DNA of 64,000 bases from Aggregatilineales bacterium (GTDB lineage: Bacteria > Chloroflexota > Anaerolineae > Aggregatilineales > Ch27): positions 1-64,000 of the forward strand of contig JARKNX010000059.1 of assembly GCA_029976025.1 (NCBI GenBank), given 5' to 3'. This document shows, in pieces, positions 1-8,026 of this stretch. A program made the translations under genes and the position numbers. The notes below the pieces were generated by a model. The model did no database searches, had not been told where the DNA came from, and saw nothing but the letters and a program-made list of their open reading frames with translations. Positions within the stretch are counted from its first letter, which is position 1, and the number at the start of each line of letters is the position of its first letter.

Positions 1-631
1 AAGAGACGGGGATCACCCGGTCAACCGCCGTGCTGTACAGCTCTACGATAACCTGCTGGCAGGCCGGGGTCATGGCGCCCACGACTTTGGGGGTGTTGCG
101 TGTCCCATACTTTTCGTTACCGGGATCGACGCGCTCCGGCGAGAAGGCGATGAAGACGTCCTGGCCCACGGTGAGGCCGCGCTGTTCGGTCAGGCGGGGG
201 ACAATGACTTCCTCAGTCGTGCCAGGGTAGGTTGTGCTCTCCAGGACGACGATCATATCCCGGTGCATGAGCGGCGCGAGCGAATCCGCCGCGGCGTAAA
301 TGTAGGACATATCGGGGTCTTTGGTCTTGCGCAGCGGGGTGGGGACGCAGATCAGGACGGCATCCATCCGGGCCAGCTCGTCGTACTGCGTGCTGGCCCG
401 CAGCCGGTCCGCCGTCACCAGTTGGGCGACCCGTTCGGTGGCTACATCGGGGATGTAGCTCTTGCCCGCGTTCAGCGCCTCCACTTTGTTAGCCAGCGGG
501 TCTACGCCCAGCACGCGGAAGCCGGCCTCCGCGAATTCCACCGCCAGCGGCAGGCCAACATAGCCCATCCCGATAACGCCCACCTGCGCTGTCCGGTTCT
601 TTATCTTCTGAAGAAGAGTCTCCTGACTCAT
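1..631 (-). CDS. Nucleotide-sugar dehydrogenase, partial (3' end off window)
   Basis: The gene runs leftward off the window; about 210 N-terminal codons are visible. The family oxidises the C6 hydroxyl of an NDP-sugar to a carboxylate using NAD, feeding uronic acids to surface polysaccharides. Visible motifs are the Rossmann loop GMGYVGLP (residues 21-28), VPTPL (96-100), ESTTYPGTTE (131-140) and SPERVDPGN (164-172). The last is closest to the WbpA/TviB (UDP-HexNAc dehydrogenase) branch as I know it, but the exact substrate cannot be read here and the catalytic Cys lies outside the window. The ATG at 631 was chosen because AAAGGAG sits 12 nt upstream. It is divergent from the permease at 851 and fits the many glycosyltransferases in the window. 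Confidence 0.88.
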   Translation of the reverse strand, partial: MSQETLLQKIKNRTAQVGVIGMGYVGLPLAVEFAEAGFRVLGVDPLANKVEALNAGKSYIPDVATERVAQLVTADRLRASTQYDELARMDAVLICVPTPLRKTKDPDMSYIYAAADSLAPLMHRDMIVVLESTTYPGTTEEVIVPRLTEQRGLTVGQDVFIAFSPERVDPGNEKYGTRNTPKVVGAMTPACQQVIVELYSTAVDRVIPVS

Positions 632-775
632 ATGTTGGACTTGCTCCTTTAAGGATCGGCTTTATGCCGCTCTTACTGCCTCTGATTGAAACACGGGGCA
701 TAGTGTACTGCCAGCCCGCCATTCTGACTACTGTCGTCCCCTGCCTTTCGCCCTCCGCTGCCCGCCTGGAGACAG

Positions 776-803
776 TTGCATTTCGCCCCCGCTGCTGTAG
801 AAT
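776..803 (+). promoter_or_regulatory. Candidate sigma70 promoter for the AI-2E permease
   Basis: A TTGCAT -35 (776-781) and a TAGAAT -10 (798-803) lie 16 bp apart, about 48 bp before the ATG at 851. The match is moderate. Confidence 0.4.
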
Positions 804-850
804 GACAGATGCCCGACCGTCTTCATTGACAAGTTCCGCGATGGTGCTCT

Positions 851-2098
851 ATGAGCGACCAGCTTCCTCCCTCCGGGGCCTCCGGATCAGGCCCGCAGCC
901 GTACCAGCCCCAGTGGCAGCCCGCCACGCGCCTGATGGTGACGGTGTTCATGATCATCGCCGGGATCGCCGCGGTGGCTTTGCTCCGCCCGGTGCTGGAG
1001 ATGCTGGTCTTCGCCTTCCTGATCACTTTTCTGATGTACCCTCCCGTGGCGATTCTGCGTCGCCGGCTGCGGCTGCCCTGGACGCTGAGCGTGGTGCTGC
1101 TGTTCCTGATACTGGGGGTGGTGGTCATGGGCTTCGTGCTGATGGCCATCCCGGCCCTCATGAGCGGCATCAACGGCCTGATCAAGCTGGGCGAGGATGC
1201 CTACGCGCAGCTCCGTGTGACCCTGAGTGAATATACGCCGGAGCAGGGGGAGATCATGCTGGCCGGCCTTCGCGTGGACCTCAACCCGCTGCTGCTGCCG
1301 CTGCAATCCTTTGTGCTGGGGGGGCTGCAGTTTGGCGCCGGGGTGGCCGCCCCGCCTGACGATCTCTCCGCGCTGGCGTCGAACACGATCAGCCTGCAAG
1401 ACCTGTTCCAGGGCATCATGGGCGTCCTCGGTCCGGTCACCGGGACGGTGACCTCGGCTATCTCCACCGTGGCCGGGTTCGTCGCCAGCCTGTTTCTGGC
1501 GATCTTCGTGGCCTTCCTGGTGCTGCTGGACTGGCCCCGGACCCAGCGGAAGCTGCTCAACAGCGTGTCGCCGCCCTACCGCCGGGAAATCCGCCTGCTG
1601 GTGGAGCGCCTGCAGATGGTGTGGAACGGTTTCTTCCGCGGGCAGGTGACGCTGGGCTTTCTGATCGGGTTTATGACCTGGCTGCAGCTCACCCTGATGG
1701 GCATCCCGGAGCAGGTGCTGCTGGCCGCCCTGACCGGTCTGATCTCCCTCATACCCACTATCGGCGGCTTCGTTTCGCTGATACCGCTGGCGCTGGTGCC
1801 CCTGCTTCAGGGATCGACGGTCTTTGTCGAGATGCCGTACGGCACTCTGGCCTTGCTGGTGGTCGTGATTAACCTGGTTATCGCCCAGATTATCTGGAAT
1901 CTGGTGGCGCCCAAGATTCTGGGGGATGCGGTGGACCTGCCGCTGCCCGTGATCATTGTCGGGGTGCTGCTGGGCGCGGCCGTCGGGGGGGCGCTGGGGG
2001 CATTTCTGGTTACACCCATCGTCGGCACGGCCCGCGTCATCGTCATCTACCTGATGGCCAAAGTGCGCATGCAGAATCCGTTCCCCGACGAGGTATAG
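851..2098 (+). CDS. AI-2E family (DUF20/PerM-type) membrane permease
   Basis: A 415-residue polytopic membrane protein of the AI-2E transporter family, whose members move small molecules or ions; the real substrate is usually unknown. After a proline-rich cytoplasmic tail (residues 1-25) there are paired hydrophobic helices (about 30-100), a less hydrophobic extracytoplasmic stretch (about 110-190), and at least five further helices to about residue 400. The segments LVERLQMVWNGFFRGQ and PLPVIIVGVLLGAAVGGALG are typical of the family. The length is normal. The stop codon TAG (2096-2098) overlaps the first copy of the 17-bp repeat that bounds the downstream restriction island. Confidence 0.88.
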   Translation: MSDQLPPSGASGSGPQPYQPQWQPATRLMVTVFMIIAGIAAVALLRPVLEMLVFAFLITFLMYPPVAILRRRLRLPWTLSVVLLFLILGVVVMGFVLMAIPALMSGINGLIKLGEDAYAQLRVTLSEYTPEQGEIMLAGLRVDLNPLLLPLQSFVLGGLQFGAGVAAPPDDLSALASNTISLQDLFQGIMGVLGPVTGTVTSAISTVAGFVASLFLAIFVAFLVLLDWPRTQRKLLNSVSPPYRREIRLLVERLQMVWNGFFRGQVTLGFLIGFMTWLQLTLMGIPEQVLLAALTGLISLIPTIGGFVSLIPLALVPLLQGSTVFVEMPYGTLALLVVVINLVIAQIIWNLVAPKILGDAVDLPLPVIIVGVLLGAAVGGALGAFLVTPIVGTARVIVIYLMAKVRMQNPFPDEV

Positions 2099-2113
2099 GG
2101 CGCCTGGATGCCC
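2097..2113. repeat. 17-bp direct repeat, left copy, flanking the RM gene
   Basis: The sequence AGGGCGCCTGGATGCCC begins within the stop codon of the permease gene and is repeated identically at 6334-6350, just past the RM gene. The bases on either side differ between the copies. It may mark the left edge of an inserted island. Confidence 0.85.
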
Positions 2114-2212
2114 ACACCCCGCGGGCCTCGCCCCCTTTCGCCTCCCCACCACCGCCAAAATCGCCTATACTCTGTACGTAGATGATCGCGGCGTGAGATA
2201 GAGGATGCGGGC

Positions 2213-5200
2213 ATGAGGCTGACTGAAGAAGCGGCGAAACGCGCCCTTCAGGACTTGCTGAGGGATTACGACCAGCTTCAGCCGGAAGATCGCAGGCAGA
2301 TGAGCGAGGCTAGCGTCGTCCGGCAGTTCATCGATCGGCTGCTGCGCGATGTCCTCGGCTGGCCTATCGAGGACCCGGCCCGCTACAAATACGAGCTGGT
2401 GACGCAGGTCGGGCGGCCTGATATCACTCTGATCCCGGAAGCGGGCGGTATGATCTTCATTGAGGCCAAGCGCTTCGGCGCCCTCAAGGAGCTGGTAGAA
2501 GCCCGCCGGACTGTCCGCGGCGTGATCACGCCGGGGCAGTTGTCGCTGCCCGGCATGGCTGTTGATCGCACCCCCGAGGAGCAGCAGGCCATCAACTACG
2601 CCTTCGCCAACGGCGGCGAATGGGCTATCCTGACTAATTTCGAAAAGCTGCGTCTGTTTAACGCCCGACGCGACTGGCTGGTGCTCTCTTTTGAGCGTCC
2701 GGCGGCATACCTGGACGAATTCGATCTGCTGTGGGAGCTTGCCTATCCCAATATCGCTAGCGGCAGACTGAGCGTCCTCTCCAATCAGCGTGTCACTGCC
2801 GAGGTGGACACCGACTATCTGAAGTTCATCAATGAGTGGCGGGAGAGGCTGGCGCAGGACCTGGTGACGCACCGCGCTCAAAACCCCTGGGCCTTCCATG
2901 CCAACGGGGGCATCAACCTGCCAGAGCTGCGGGCCGTGGTGCAGCGCATCATCGATCGGCTGGTGATTATCCGCTTCGCCGAAGATCATCTGGTCGTGCC
3001 GCCGGGGACGCTGCGCGGCCTGTACGAGTTGCGCCAGCAAAATCAGTACAGCGATCTTGATCAGATGCTCGATACGCTGTTCCGTCGCTTTGACCAGGCG
3101 CACAACTCTGCCCTGTTCGCCTACGGGCTGGCCGATGACGCCGTCTTCAGCGATGATATCCTGATCGCCCTGCTGCGCCGGCTGTACGAAGCCCGCTACC
3201 GCTCCATGTCGCCCGATATCATGGGCAACACCTACGAGCAGTATCTGGGTAAGGCGCTGGCGCTGACCGACGGCGGCGTGACCACCCGCGATAACCTGGA
3301 GACGCGCAAGAAGCAGGGCAGTTACTACACGCCGCAGGTCATCGTCCGCCATCTGGTGGATACCACGCTGGGCCGGGTGCTTTACGGCACGGTGAATGGA
3401 AAGCCGGACGGCGAGCCTGTCCCCGGCGAGGCGCGCAAGACCAGCCGCGATATCCGCGACCTGCGCGTCCTGGACAGCGCGTGCGGCAGCGGCTCCTTTC
3501 TGATTTACGCCTACGAAGTGCTGGCCGACTTCTACCAGAGCGAGATCGCCCGCCTGCAGGCGGATATGCTGCGCCGCGCCGATGCGCTGGCCGCGGCGGG
3601 AGTCAGCCCCTTCGATCGCGAGCTGGCGCTGGCCGATGAGCGGGTGGAGCTGGAGCGTATCCGCGATTATCCGCGCCTGATCCTGGAGACGCACCTCTAC
3701 GGTGTGGACCTGGACCCGCAGGCTGCCGAGATCGCCGTCGTCAACCTGATGATGCGCGGCATGGAGCGCCGTCAGCAGGAGAAGCGGCTGCCGCTCCTGC
3801 TCAACCAGAATATCAAGGTCGGCAACGGTCTGGTTGGGCTGCGGCCCGATGACCCGCGCCTGGCGGAGCACGCCGCCGGGATCGCCGCCGTCCGCCGCCT
3901 GCGCGAGCGGCTGGTGCAGACCCCTAACGGCCCGGAGCATGACGCTATCATCGCCGATCTGGAAGCGGCGGGTGCGGCGCTGCGGGGGGCGCTGGACGCG
4001 CACACAGCCCCGCACTTCACCGATCTGGAGCATATCAGCCCCTTCCACTGGGGAATCGAGTTCCCGGAAGTGTTCTTCGACGCCGACGGCGCGCCGCTGG
4101 ACAACCCCGGCTTCACCATCATCATTGGTAACCCGCCGTGGGAGATTCTCAAGCCCGACCTGCGCGAGTTCTACGCCCAGTTCGACCCCGACATCGAGAG
4201 CAAGCTCAACCGGGCGCAGGTGGAGCGGCGCATCGCGCAGCTTCAGTTAGAGGACCCGCGCCGTGTGGAGTTGTGGGAGACGCAGAAGCGCACGATTGAG
4301 GAAACCGCCGCTTATATCCGCCGGTCGCCGGACTACACCCGGCAGGGCAAGGGCGACACGGCGACGCACAAGCTGTTCCTGGAGCGGATGTACGGCCTGC
4401 TGGCGGACCGAGGGCGGCTGGGTTATGTAGTCCCGTCGGGCATTTACACCGACCTGGGCACGAAGGGCCTGCGCGAGATGCTGCTGAATGAGGGCAACAT
4501 CCAGTACATCTACAGCTTCAGCAACGAGCGCTTCTTCTTCCCCGGCGTGCATCACTCCTTTAAGTTCGTGCTGCTGGGCGCACAAAAAGGGCCGCAGACG
4601 GACGGCTTCTGGTGCGCGTTCCGCTTCAACCCGCGCGTGGCCGTTGCGCCGGACGACCTGCCGGCGTTCCTGGCCGACCCGGCCAACCTGATCTACATGC
4701 GGCGCGACTCGTTGGAGCGGTTCAGCCCGGACAGCCTGAGCATGATGGAGTTCCAGACCCGGCGGGATTACGAGGTGGCGGAGAAGGTGTACGATGGCTG
4801 GCCGCTGCTTGGACCCCAACCTCACCCTAAATCCCTCTCCGTTGACGGAGAGGGACTTGAAGACGCTTCACCAATGTCCGTTGACGGAGAGGGACTTACC
4901 GCTCGCGGAGAGGGGCTTCAAGGTGCTACCCCTCTCTCCGTCAACGGAGAGGGGCCGGGGGTGAGGTTCCCAACGGAACGGGTGATAGGGAGCGAGGTTG
5001 GGGAGCGCTGGCTCGCTACGCCCGCCATGTGGGACTTGCTCAAGCCGCTGGCGCGGCAGATGCGCGCCGCCCCGACTTTGGCGGAGCGCCTGCTGTGGGA
5101 GCACCTGCGCGACCGTCAGGTGGGCGGGCTGAAGTTTCGGCGACAGCACGGCATCGAGCGCTTCATTGTCGATTTCTACTGCGCCGAGATGCGACTGGTG

Positions 5201-6283
5201 ATTGAGGTGGACGGCCCGATTCATGAGTACACACAGGAAGAAGACGCCGTCCGCCAGCAATTTCTGGAGAGTCAGGGCCTCCGTGTGCTTCGCTTCACCA
5301 ACGATGAGGTGTTGAATGACCTGCCGTCTGTGCTGGCGCGGATTGAACCTCACCCTAAATCCCTCTCCGTTGACGGAGAGGGACTTGAAGGCGCTTCGCC
5401 AATGTCTGTTGACGGAGAGGACCTTACCGTTCGCGGACAAGACTCCCCCTCTCCGTCAACGGAGAGGGGGCAGGGGGTGAGGTTCCCAGGCGTACCGCTG
5501 CCTTGGTCTATCAGGCTCAATCGCGAGTTTGACATGGCAAACGACCGCGCATTACTCAATACCGCAGGGCAAGGCGTGCCATTGTGTGAAGGCAAGATGA
5601 TCCATCAATATGATGCATTCTTTGAACTCCCTCAATACTGGATTGCCCCTGACAGGCTAGCTAATCTATCTGAAACAGTGCGAAAAGAGATTTCAACGTA
5701 TCGTGTAGTGCATCGCCGGATCGCTCGCTCAACAGATGAACGAACACTGATCGCTGCAATCGTTCCAATCAACACTGCCTGTGACACAAATGCAACAATG
5801 GTCTTGATTGAAGGCAGCGCTAACGAGAGCGTGAAATTCTACGTCTGTGCGTTGTTTAATACCTTTATGCTGGACTATGTCATCCGGTACAAAGTAAGCA
5901 CAACGCTGAACATGTTCTACCTCTACCAGCTCCCCCTCCCGCGCCTCACCGCCGGCAACCCGTACTTCGACGCCCTCGTGCCGCGCGCCGCCCGGCTGAC
6001 CTGCACCCGCCCGGAATTCGCCGATCTCTGGCAGGAGGTCATGGGCGCGCCGTGGGACGAGTCGTGTGGGGCGACCGACCCCGCCGAACGGGGGCGGCTC
6101 CGCGACGAGATCGACGCCCTCGTCGCCCACCTGTACGGCCTCTCCCGCGCCGACTTCAACCACATCCTGGGGACATTCCCGCTGGTCTTCCCGGAGACTG
6201 ACGCGGGCCGGGCAAAGCGCGAGTCCCTGCTGGCGGAGTACGACCGGATGGCCACGGTCACCGCGACCTGGCCCCGCCGGTGA
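2213..6283 (+). CDS. Type IIG-like restriction-modification protein (Eco57I-type N6-adenine methyltransferase) with in-frame DUF559 insertion
   Basis: A 1356-residue single-chain restriction-modification protein. The N-terminus has a PD-(D/E)xK nuclease signature, RPDITL followed by FIEAK (about 69-89). The methyltransferase core has the AdoMet motif DSACGSGSF (about 420) and the catalytic NPPW (N639). A target-recognition region begins around PLCEGKMIHQYD (about 1123). Between the last methyltransferase helices (VYDGWPLLG, about 865) and the target-recognition domain, residues about 869-1091 come from an inserted DNA element encoding LSVDGEG-type repeats around a second nuclease domain (DUF559, about 939-1044). 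The reading frame stays open through it. The target-recognition part (about 5500-5920) is visibly richer in A+T than the rest, suggesting a swapped domain. No partner subunit lies nearby. The start at 2213 has a GAGG-type site upstream; a TATACT at 2166-2171 may be its -10. Whether the protein is active with the insert is unknown. Confidence 0.85.
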   Translation: MRLTEEAAKRALQDLLRDYDQLQPEDRRQMSEASVVRQFIDRLLRDVLGWPIEDPARYKYELVTQVGRPDITLIPEAGGMIFIEAKRFGALKELVEARRTVRGVITPGQLSLPGMAVDRTPEEQQAINYAFANGGEWAILTNFEKLRLFNARRDWLVLSFERPAAYLDEFDLLWELAYPNIASGRLSVLSNQRVTAEVDTDYLKFINEWRERLAQDLVTHRAQNPWAFHANGGINLPELRAVVQRIIDRLVIIRFAEDHLVVPPGTLRGLYELRQQNQYSDLDQMLDTLFRRFDQAHNSALFAYGLADDAVFSDDILIALLRRLYEARYRSMSPDIMGNTYEQYLGKALALTDGGVTTRDNLETRKKQGSYYTPQVIVRHLVDTTLGRVLYGTVNGKPDGEPVPGEARKTSRDIRDLRVLDSACGSGSFLIYAYEVLADFYQSEIARLQADMLRRADALAAAGVSPFDRELALADERVELERIRDYPRLILETHLYGVDLDPQAAEIAVVNLMMRGMERRQQEKRLPLLLNQNIKVGNGLVGLRPDDPRLAEHAAGIAAVRRLRERLVQTPNGPEHDAIIADLEAAGAALRGALDAHTAPHFTDLEHISPFHWGIEFPEVFFDADGAPLDNPGFTIIIGNPPWEILKPDLREFYAQFDPDIESKLNRAQVERRIAQLQLEDPRRVELWETQKRTIEETAAYIRRSPDYTRQGKGDTATHKLFLERMYGLLADRGRLGYVVPSGIYTDLGTKGLREMLLNEGNIQYIYSFSNERFFFPGVHHSFKFVLLGAQKGPQTDGFWCAFRFNPRVAVAPDDLPAFLADPANLIYMRRDSLERFSPDSLSMMEFQTRRDYEVAEKVYDGWPLLGPQPHPKSLSVDGEGLEDASPMSVDGEGLTARGEGLQGATPLSVNGEGPGVRFPTERVIGSEVGERWLATPAMWDLLKPLARQMRAAPTLAERLLWEHLRDRQVGGLKFRRQHGIERFIVDFYCAEMRLVIEVDGPIHEYTQEEDAVRQQFLESQGLRVLRFTNDEVLNDLPSVLARIEPHPKSLSVDGEGLEGASPMSVDGEDLTVRGQDSPSPSTERGQGVRFPGVPLPWSIRLNREFDMANDRALLNTAGQGVPLCEGKMIHQYDAFFELPQYWIAPDRLANLSETVRKEISTYRVVHRRIARSTDERTLIAAIVPINTACDTNATMVLIEGSANESVKFYVCALFNTFMLDYVIRYKVSTTLNMFYLYQLPLPRLTAGNPYFDALVPRAARLTCTRPEFADLWQEVMGAPWDESCGATDPAERGRLRDEIDALVAHLYGLSRADFNHILGTFPLVFPETDAGRAKRESLLAEYDRMATVTATWPRR
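4818..4968. repeat. Terminal-inverted-repeat (MITE-like) element, copy 1
   Basis: This 151-bp unit starts with AACCTCACCC (4818-4827) and ends with its exact inverse GGGTGAGGTT (4959-4968). Inside are several copies of a small palindrome of the form CTCCGTTGACGGAG, at about 4836-4854, 4877-4893 and 4934-4954. It is translated in frame inside the RM gene as repeats of SVDGEG or SVNGEG. Confidence 0.85.
5346..5484. repeat. Terminal-inverted-repeat (MITE-like) element, copy 2
   Basis: This 139-bp unit has the same ends as copy 1, AACCTCACCC (5346-5355) and GGGTGAGGTT (5475-5484), and the same internal palindromes. Its first 50 bp are nearly identical to copy 1, so the two copies are recent duplicates or are kept alike. 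Confidence 0.85.
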
Positions 6284-6333
6284 AGCCCTTCACCGCGCCA
6301 GTGCCGGGAACGCGGTGGGACAAGAGAGCGTGC

Positions 6334-6350
6334 AGGGCGCCTGGATGCCC
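6334..6350. repeat. 17-bp direct repeat, right copy, flanking the RM gene
   Basis: This copy is identical to AGGGCGCCTGGATGCCC at 2097-2113 and lies 50 bp after the RM stop and 13 bp before the rho -35 box. The pair brackets exactly one gene. Confidence 0.85.
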
Positions 6351-6362
6351 CTAAAGTCTCAC

Positions 6363-6391
6363 TTGCACCCCTTACCAAGCTATGCTATAGT
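6363..6391 (+). promoter_or_regulatory. Sigma70 promoter for rho
   Basis: TTGCAC (6363-6368), a 17-bp spacer and TATAGT (6386-6391) form a good sigma70 promoter. Transcription should start near 6398, leaving a leader of about 215 nt before rho. Confidence 0.7.
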
Positions 6392-6397
6392 GACTTT

Positions 6398-6613
6398 AAC
6401 ACGGTCCCCCCTGTGTATTGCCGGTTTACTCCCATTGTGGACCTTCGCCTGGTGTTGATCATTCTCAGTCCTGCTTACGCTACCCAGAGGGTGCCATAGT
6501 CGCCTAATCCCGCCTGTTCGGGTTCGATTCCCCCAATACAAGTGGATCCGCCAGACCTTTCTGCGCCTTCTGCCGCCCTGGCCAGCCGCGCTTACCTTAT
6601 TTGGAGCTTATAG
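6398..6613 (+). promoter_or_regulatory. Long C-rich leader of rho
   Basis: The untranslated leader is long for a bacterial gene and is clearly richer in C than G, particularly over 6421-6600. Such stretches can serve as Rho-loading (rut) sites, and rho genes in other bacteria are known to control themselves in their leaders. It also contains GGGTTCGATTCCC (6520-6532), which resembles a tRNA T-arm, but no full tRNA can be folded around it. A ribosome site, TTGGAG, precedes the ATG. Confidence 0.4.
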
Positions 6614-7894
6614 ATGGATATCGCAGACCTTCAGAACAAGACGCTGTCCGATCTACGTCGCAAAGCCCAGGAAGCCGATATCACCAACTACAGCCGTCTC
6701 AAGAAGTGGGACCTCATCCTGCGCCTGCTGCGGGATAACGCCGAGAAAAAGGGCTATGAGCTGCGCGGCGGTGTCCTGGAAATTATTGACGACGGCATCG
6801 GCTTTCTGCGTTCCAACGACTATTTGCCCGGCCCCGAAGATATTTACGTTTCCCAGACCCAGATCAAGCGCTTTGGGCTGCGCACCGGCGATTTTGTCAT
6901 CGGTCAGGTCCGCCCGCCCAAGGACTCGGAGAAGTACTTCGGCCTGTTGCGGGTGGAGGCGATCAACGGCAAGTCGCCCGACCTGGCCAAAACCCGCCCC
7001 AACTTCGAAAACCTGACCGCCATCTTCCCCGAGGAGCGCTATAACCTGGAGACATCCCCGCGCATCCTGAGCACGCGCCTGCTCAACCTGATCGCGCCTA
7101 TTGGCAAGGGGCAGCGCGGCCTGATCGTCAGCCCGCCCAAAGCCGGCAAGACGACGGTGCTCAAGGATGTGGCGAACGCCATCAGCCAGAACTACCCGCA
7201 GGTGCACCTGATGGTCGTCCTGATTGGCGAGCGCCCGGAAGAAGTGACCGATATGGATCGTTCAGTAGAGGCGGAAGTGATCAGCTCCACCTTCGACGAG
7301 CCGGTGACTCATCACGTGCGCGTGGCCGAGATGGCTCTGGAGCGGGCCAAGCGGCTGGTGGAGGGCGGCTCTGACGTGGTGATCATGCTGGACAGCATCA
7401 CCCGGCTGGCCCGCGCCTACAACCTGGTCGTGCCGCCCAGCGGGCGCACCCTGACCGGCGGCATTGATCCCTCGGCCCTGTACCCGCCCAAGCGCTTCTT
7501 CGGCGCGGCCCGTAACGTGGAGGAAGGGGGCAGCCTGACTATCGTCGCCACCTGCCTGGTCGATACCGGCAGCCGCATGGACGACGTGATCTACGAGGAA
7601 GACACGGGCACCGGCAACAAGGAACTGCACCTCAATCGCACGAGGCAGGAGCGGCGTATCTGCCCGGCCTTCGATATTGAGCGCAGCAGCACCCGCCGCG
7701 AGGAACTCCTGCTCGGTCCGGATGTCTTGCAGCGCGTCTGGCTGATGCGGCGCATGCTCTCCCACCTGATGAACGAGGAAGGCAACGGCGGCGACAACGC
7801 GCTGGTTAACGCCACTGAGCGCCTGCTGGGCCAGCTCCGCCAGACGGACACCAACGAGGACTTCCTGACCGCGCTGGGCAAGCCCGGCAAGTGA
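6614..7894 (+). CDS. rho: Transcription termination factor Rho
   Basis: A 426-residue hexameric RNA-dependent ATPase that ends transcription at Rho-dependent sites. The N-terminal helical Rho_N domain starts with [19 protein letters not shown]; the cold-shock-like RNA-binding fold follows (about 48-120, with [14 protein letters not shown]); the RecA-type ATPase has Walker A PPKAGKTT (about 175), Walker [10 protein letters not shown], and the Q-loop/R-loop part [20 protein letters not shown]. The length is close to the E. coli protein, without the large insertions of actinobacterial Rho. It has its own promoter and leader, and is followed by a hairpin. Confidence 0.97.
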   Translation: MDIADLQNKTLSDLRRKAQEADITNYSRLKKWDLILRLLRDNAEKKGYELRGGVLEIIDDGIGFLRSNDYLPGPEDIYVSQTQIKRFGLRTGDFVIGQVRPPKDSEKYFGLLRVEAINGKSPDLAKTRPNFENLTAIFPEERYNLETSPRILSTRLLNLIAPIGKGQRGLIVSPPKAGKTTVLKDVANAISQNYPQVHLMVVLIGERPEEVTDMDRSVEAEVISSTFDEPVTHHVRVAEMALERAKRLVEGGSDVVIMLDSITRLARAYNLVVPPSGRTLTGGIDPSALYPPKRFFGAARNVEEGGSLTIVATCLVDTGSRMDDVIYEEDTGTGNKELHLNRTRQERRICPAFDIERSSTRREELLLGPDVLQRVWLMRRMLSHLMNEEGNGGDNALVNATERLLGQLRQTDTNEDFLTALGKPGK

Positions 7895-7926
7895 TCTCCG
7901 CCCCCACGATATGACGCTTCTTCAAG

Positions 7927-7951
7927 CGGGCCGGCGATCGTCGCCGGCCCG
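7927..7951 (+). terminator. Strong hairpin after rho
   Basis: An 11-bp perfect GC-rich stem (7927-7937 with 7941-7951) has a 3-nt loop. Only a weak T-run follows, so it may end or protect the rho transcript. Confidence 0.55.
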
Positions 7952-7979
7952 TTACGTGTGGGGAACTGCCGCCGGCGGG

Positions 7980-7985
7980 TATAAT
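7980..7985 (+). promoter_or_regulatory. Candidate -10 box for the GT39-like gene
   Basis: A perfect TATAAT lies 41 bp before the ATG at 8027. No convincing -35 box is visible at the right distance. Confidence 0.35.
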
Positions 7986-8026
7986 TCACGTGGTAACCTG
8001 ATCAGGCATCGCCCGCGAGATCCCCT

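Larger units (their letters stand above)
4818..5484. mobile_element. Composite element: two MITE-like copies flanking a DUF559 nuclease domain, inside the RM gene
   Basis: Two directly repeated copies of the same terminal-inverted-repeat element (4818-4968 and 5346-5484) enclose about 377 bp coding for a DUF559 domain. That family is related to Vsr-type PD-(D/E)xK nucleases; visible signatures are FIVDFYC and VIEVDG (about 5160-5215). The whole unit of about 667 bp interrupts the linker before the target-recognition domain of the RM protein with no stop codon in that frame. The outer flanks both show CCC next to the AACC and GGTT ends, a possible short target duplication. The idea that the nuclease helps the element spread is inference. 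Confidence 0.65.

Noticed and set aside
2165-4048. A 627-codon open frame antisense to the RM gene
   Set aside because: The plus strand encodes recognisable nuclease and methyltransferase motifs; the antisense translation has none.
4818-5484. CRISPR array suggested by regularly repeated CTCCGTTGACGGAG units
   Set aside because: The spacing is irregular, the units are short palindromes within a terminal-inverted-repeat element, and no cas genes are present.
6414-6540. Possible tRNA with T-arm-like GGGTTCGATTCCC and pairing ends TGTATTG/CAATACA
   Set aside because: The T stem has only three good pairs, no D or anticodon arm can be folded, and the ends are 127 nt apart. A 7-nt pairing over this distance is expected by chance.
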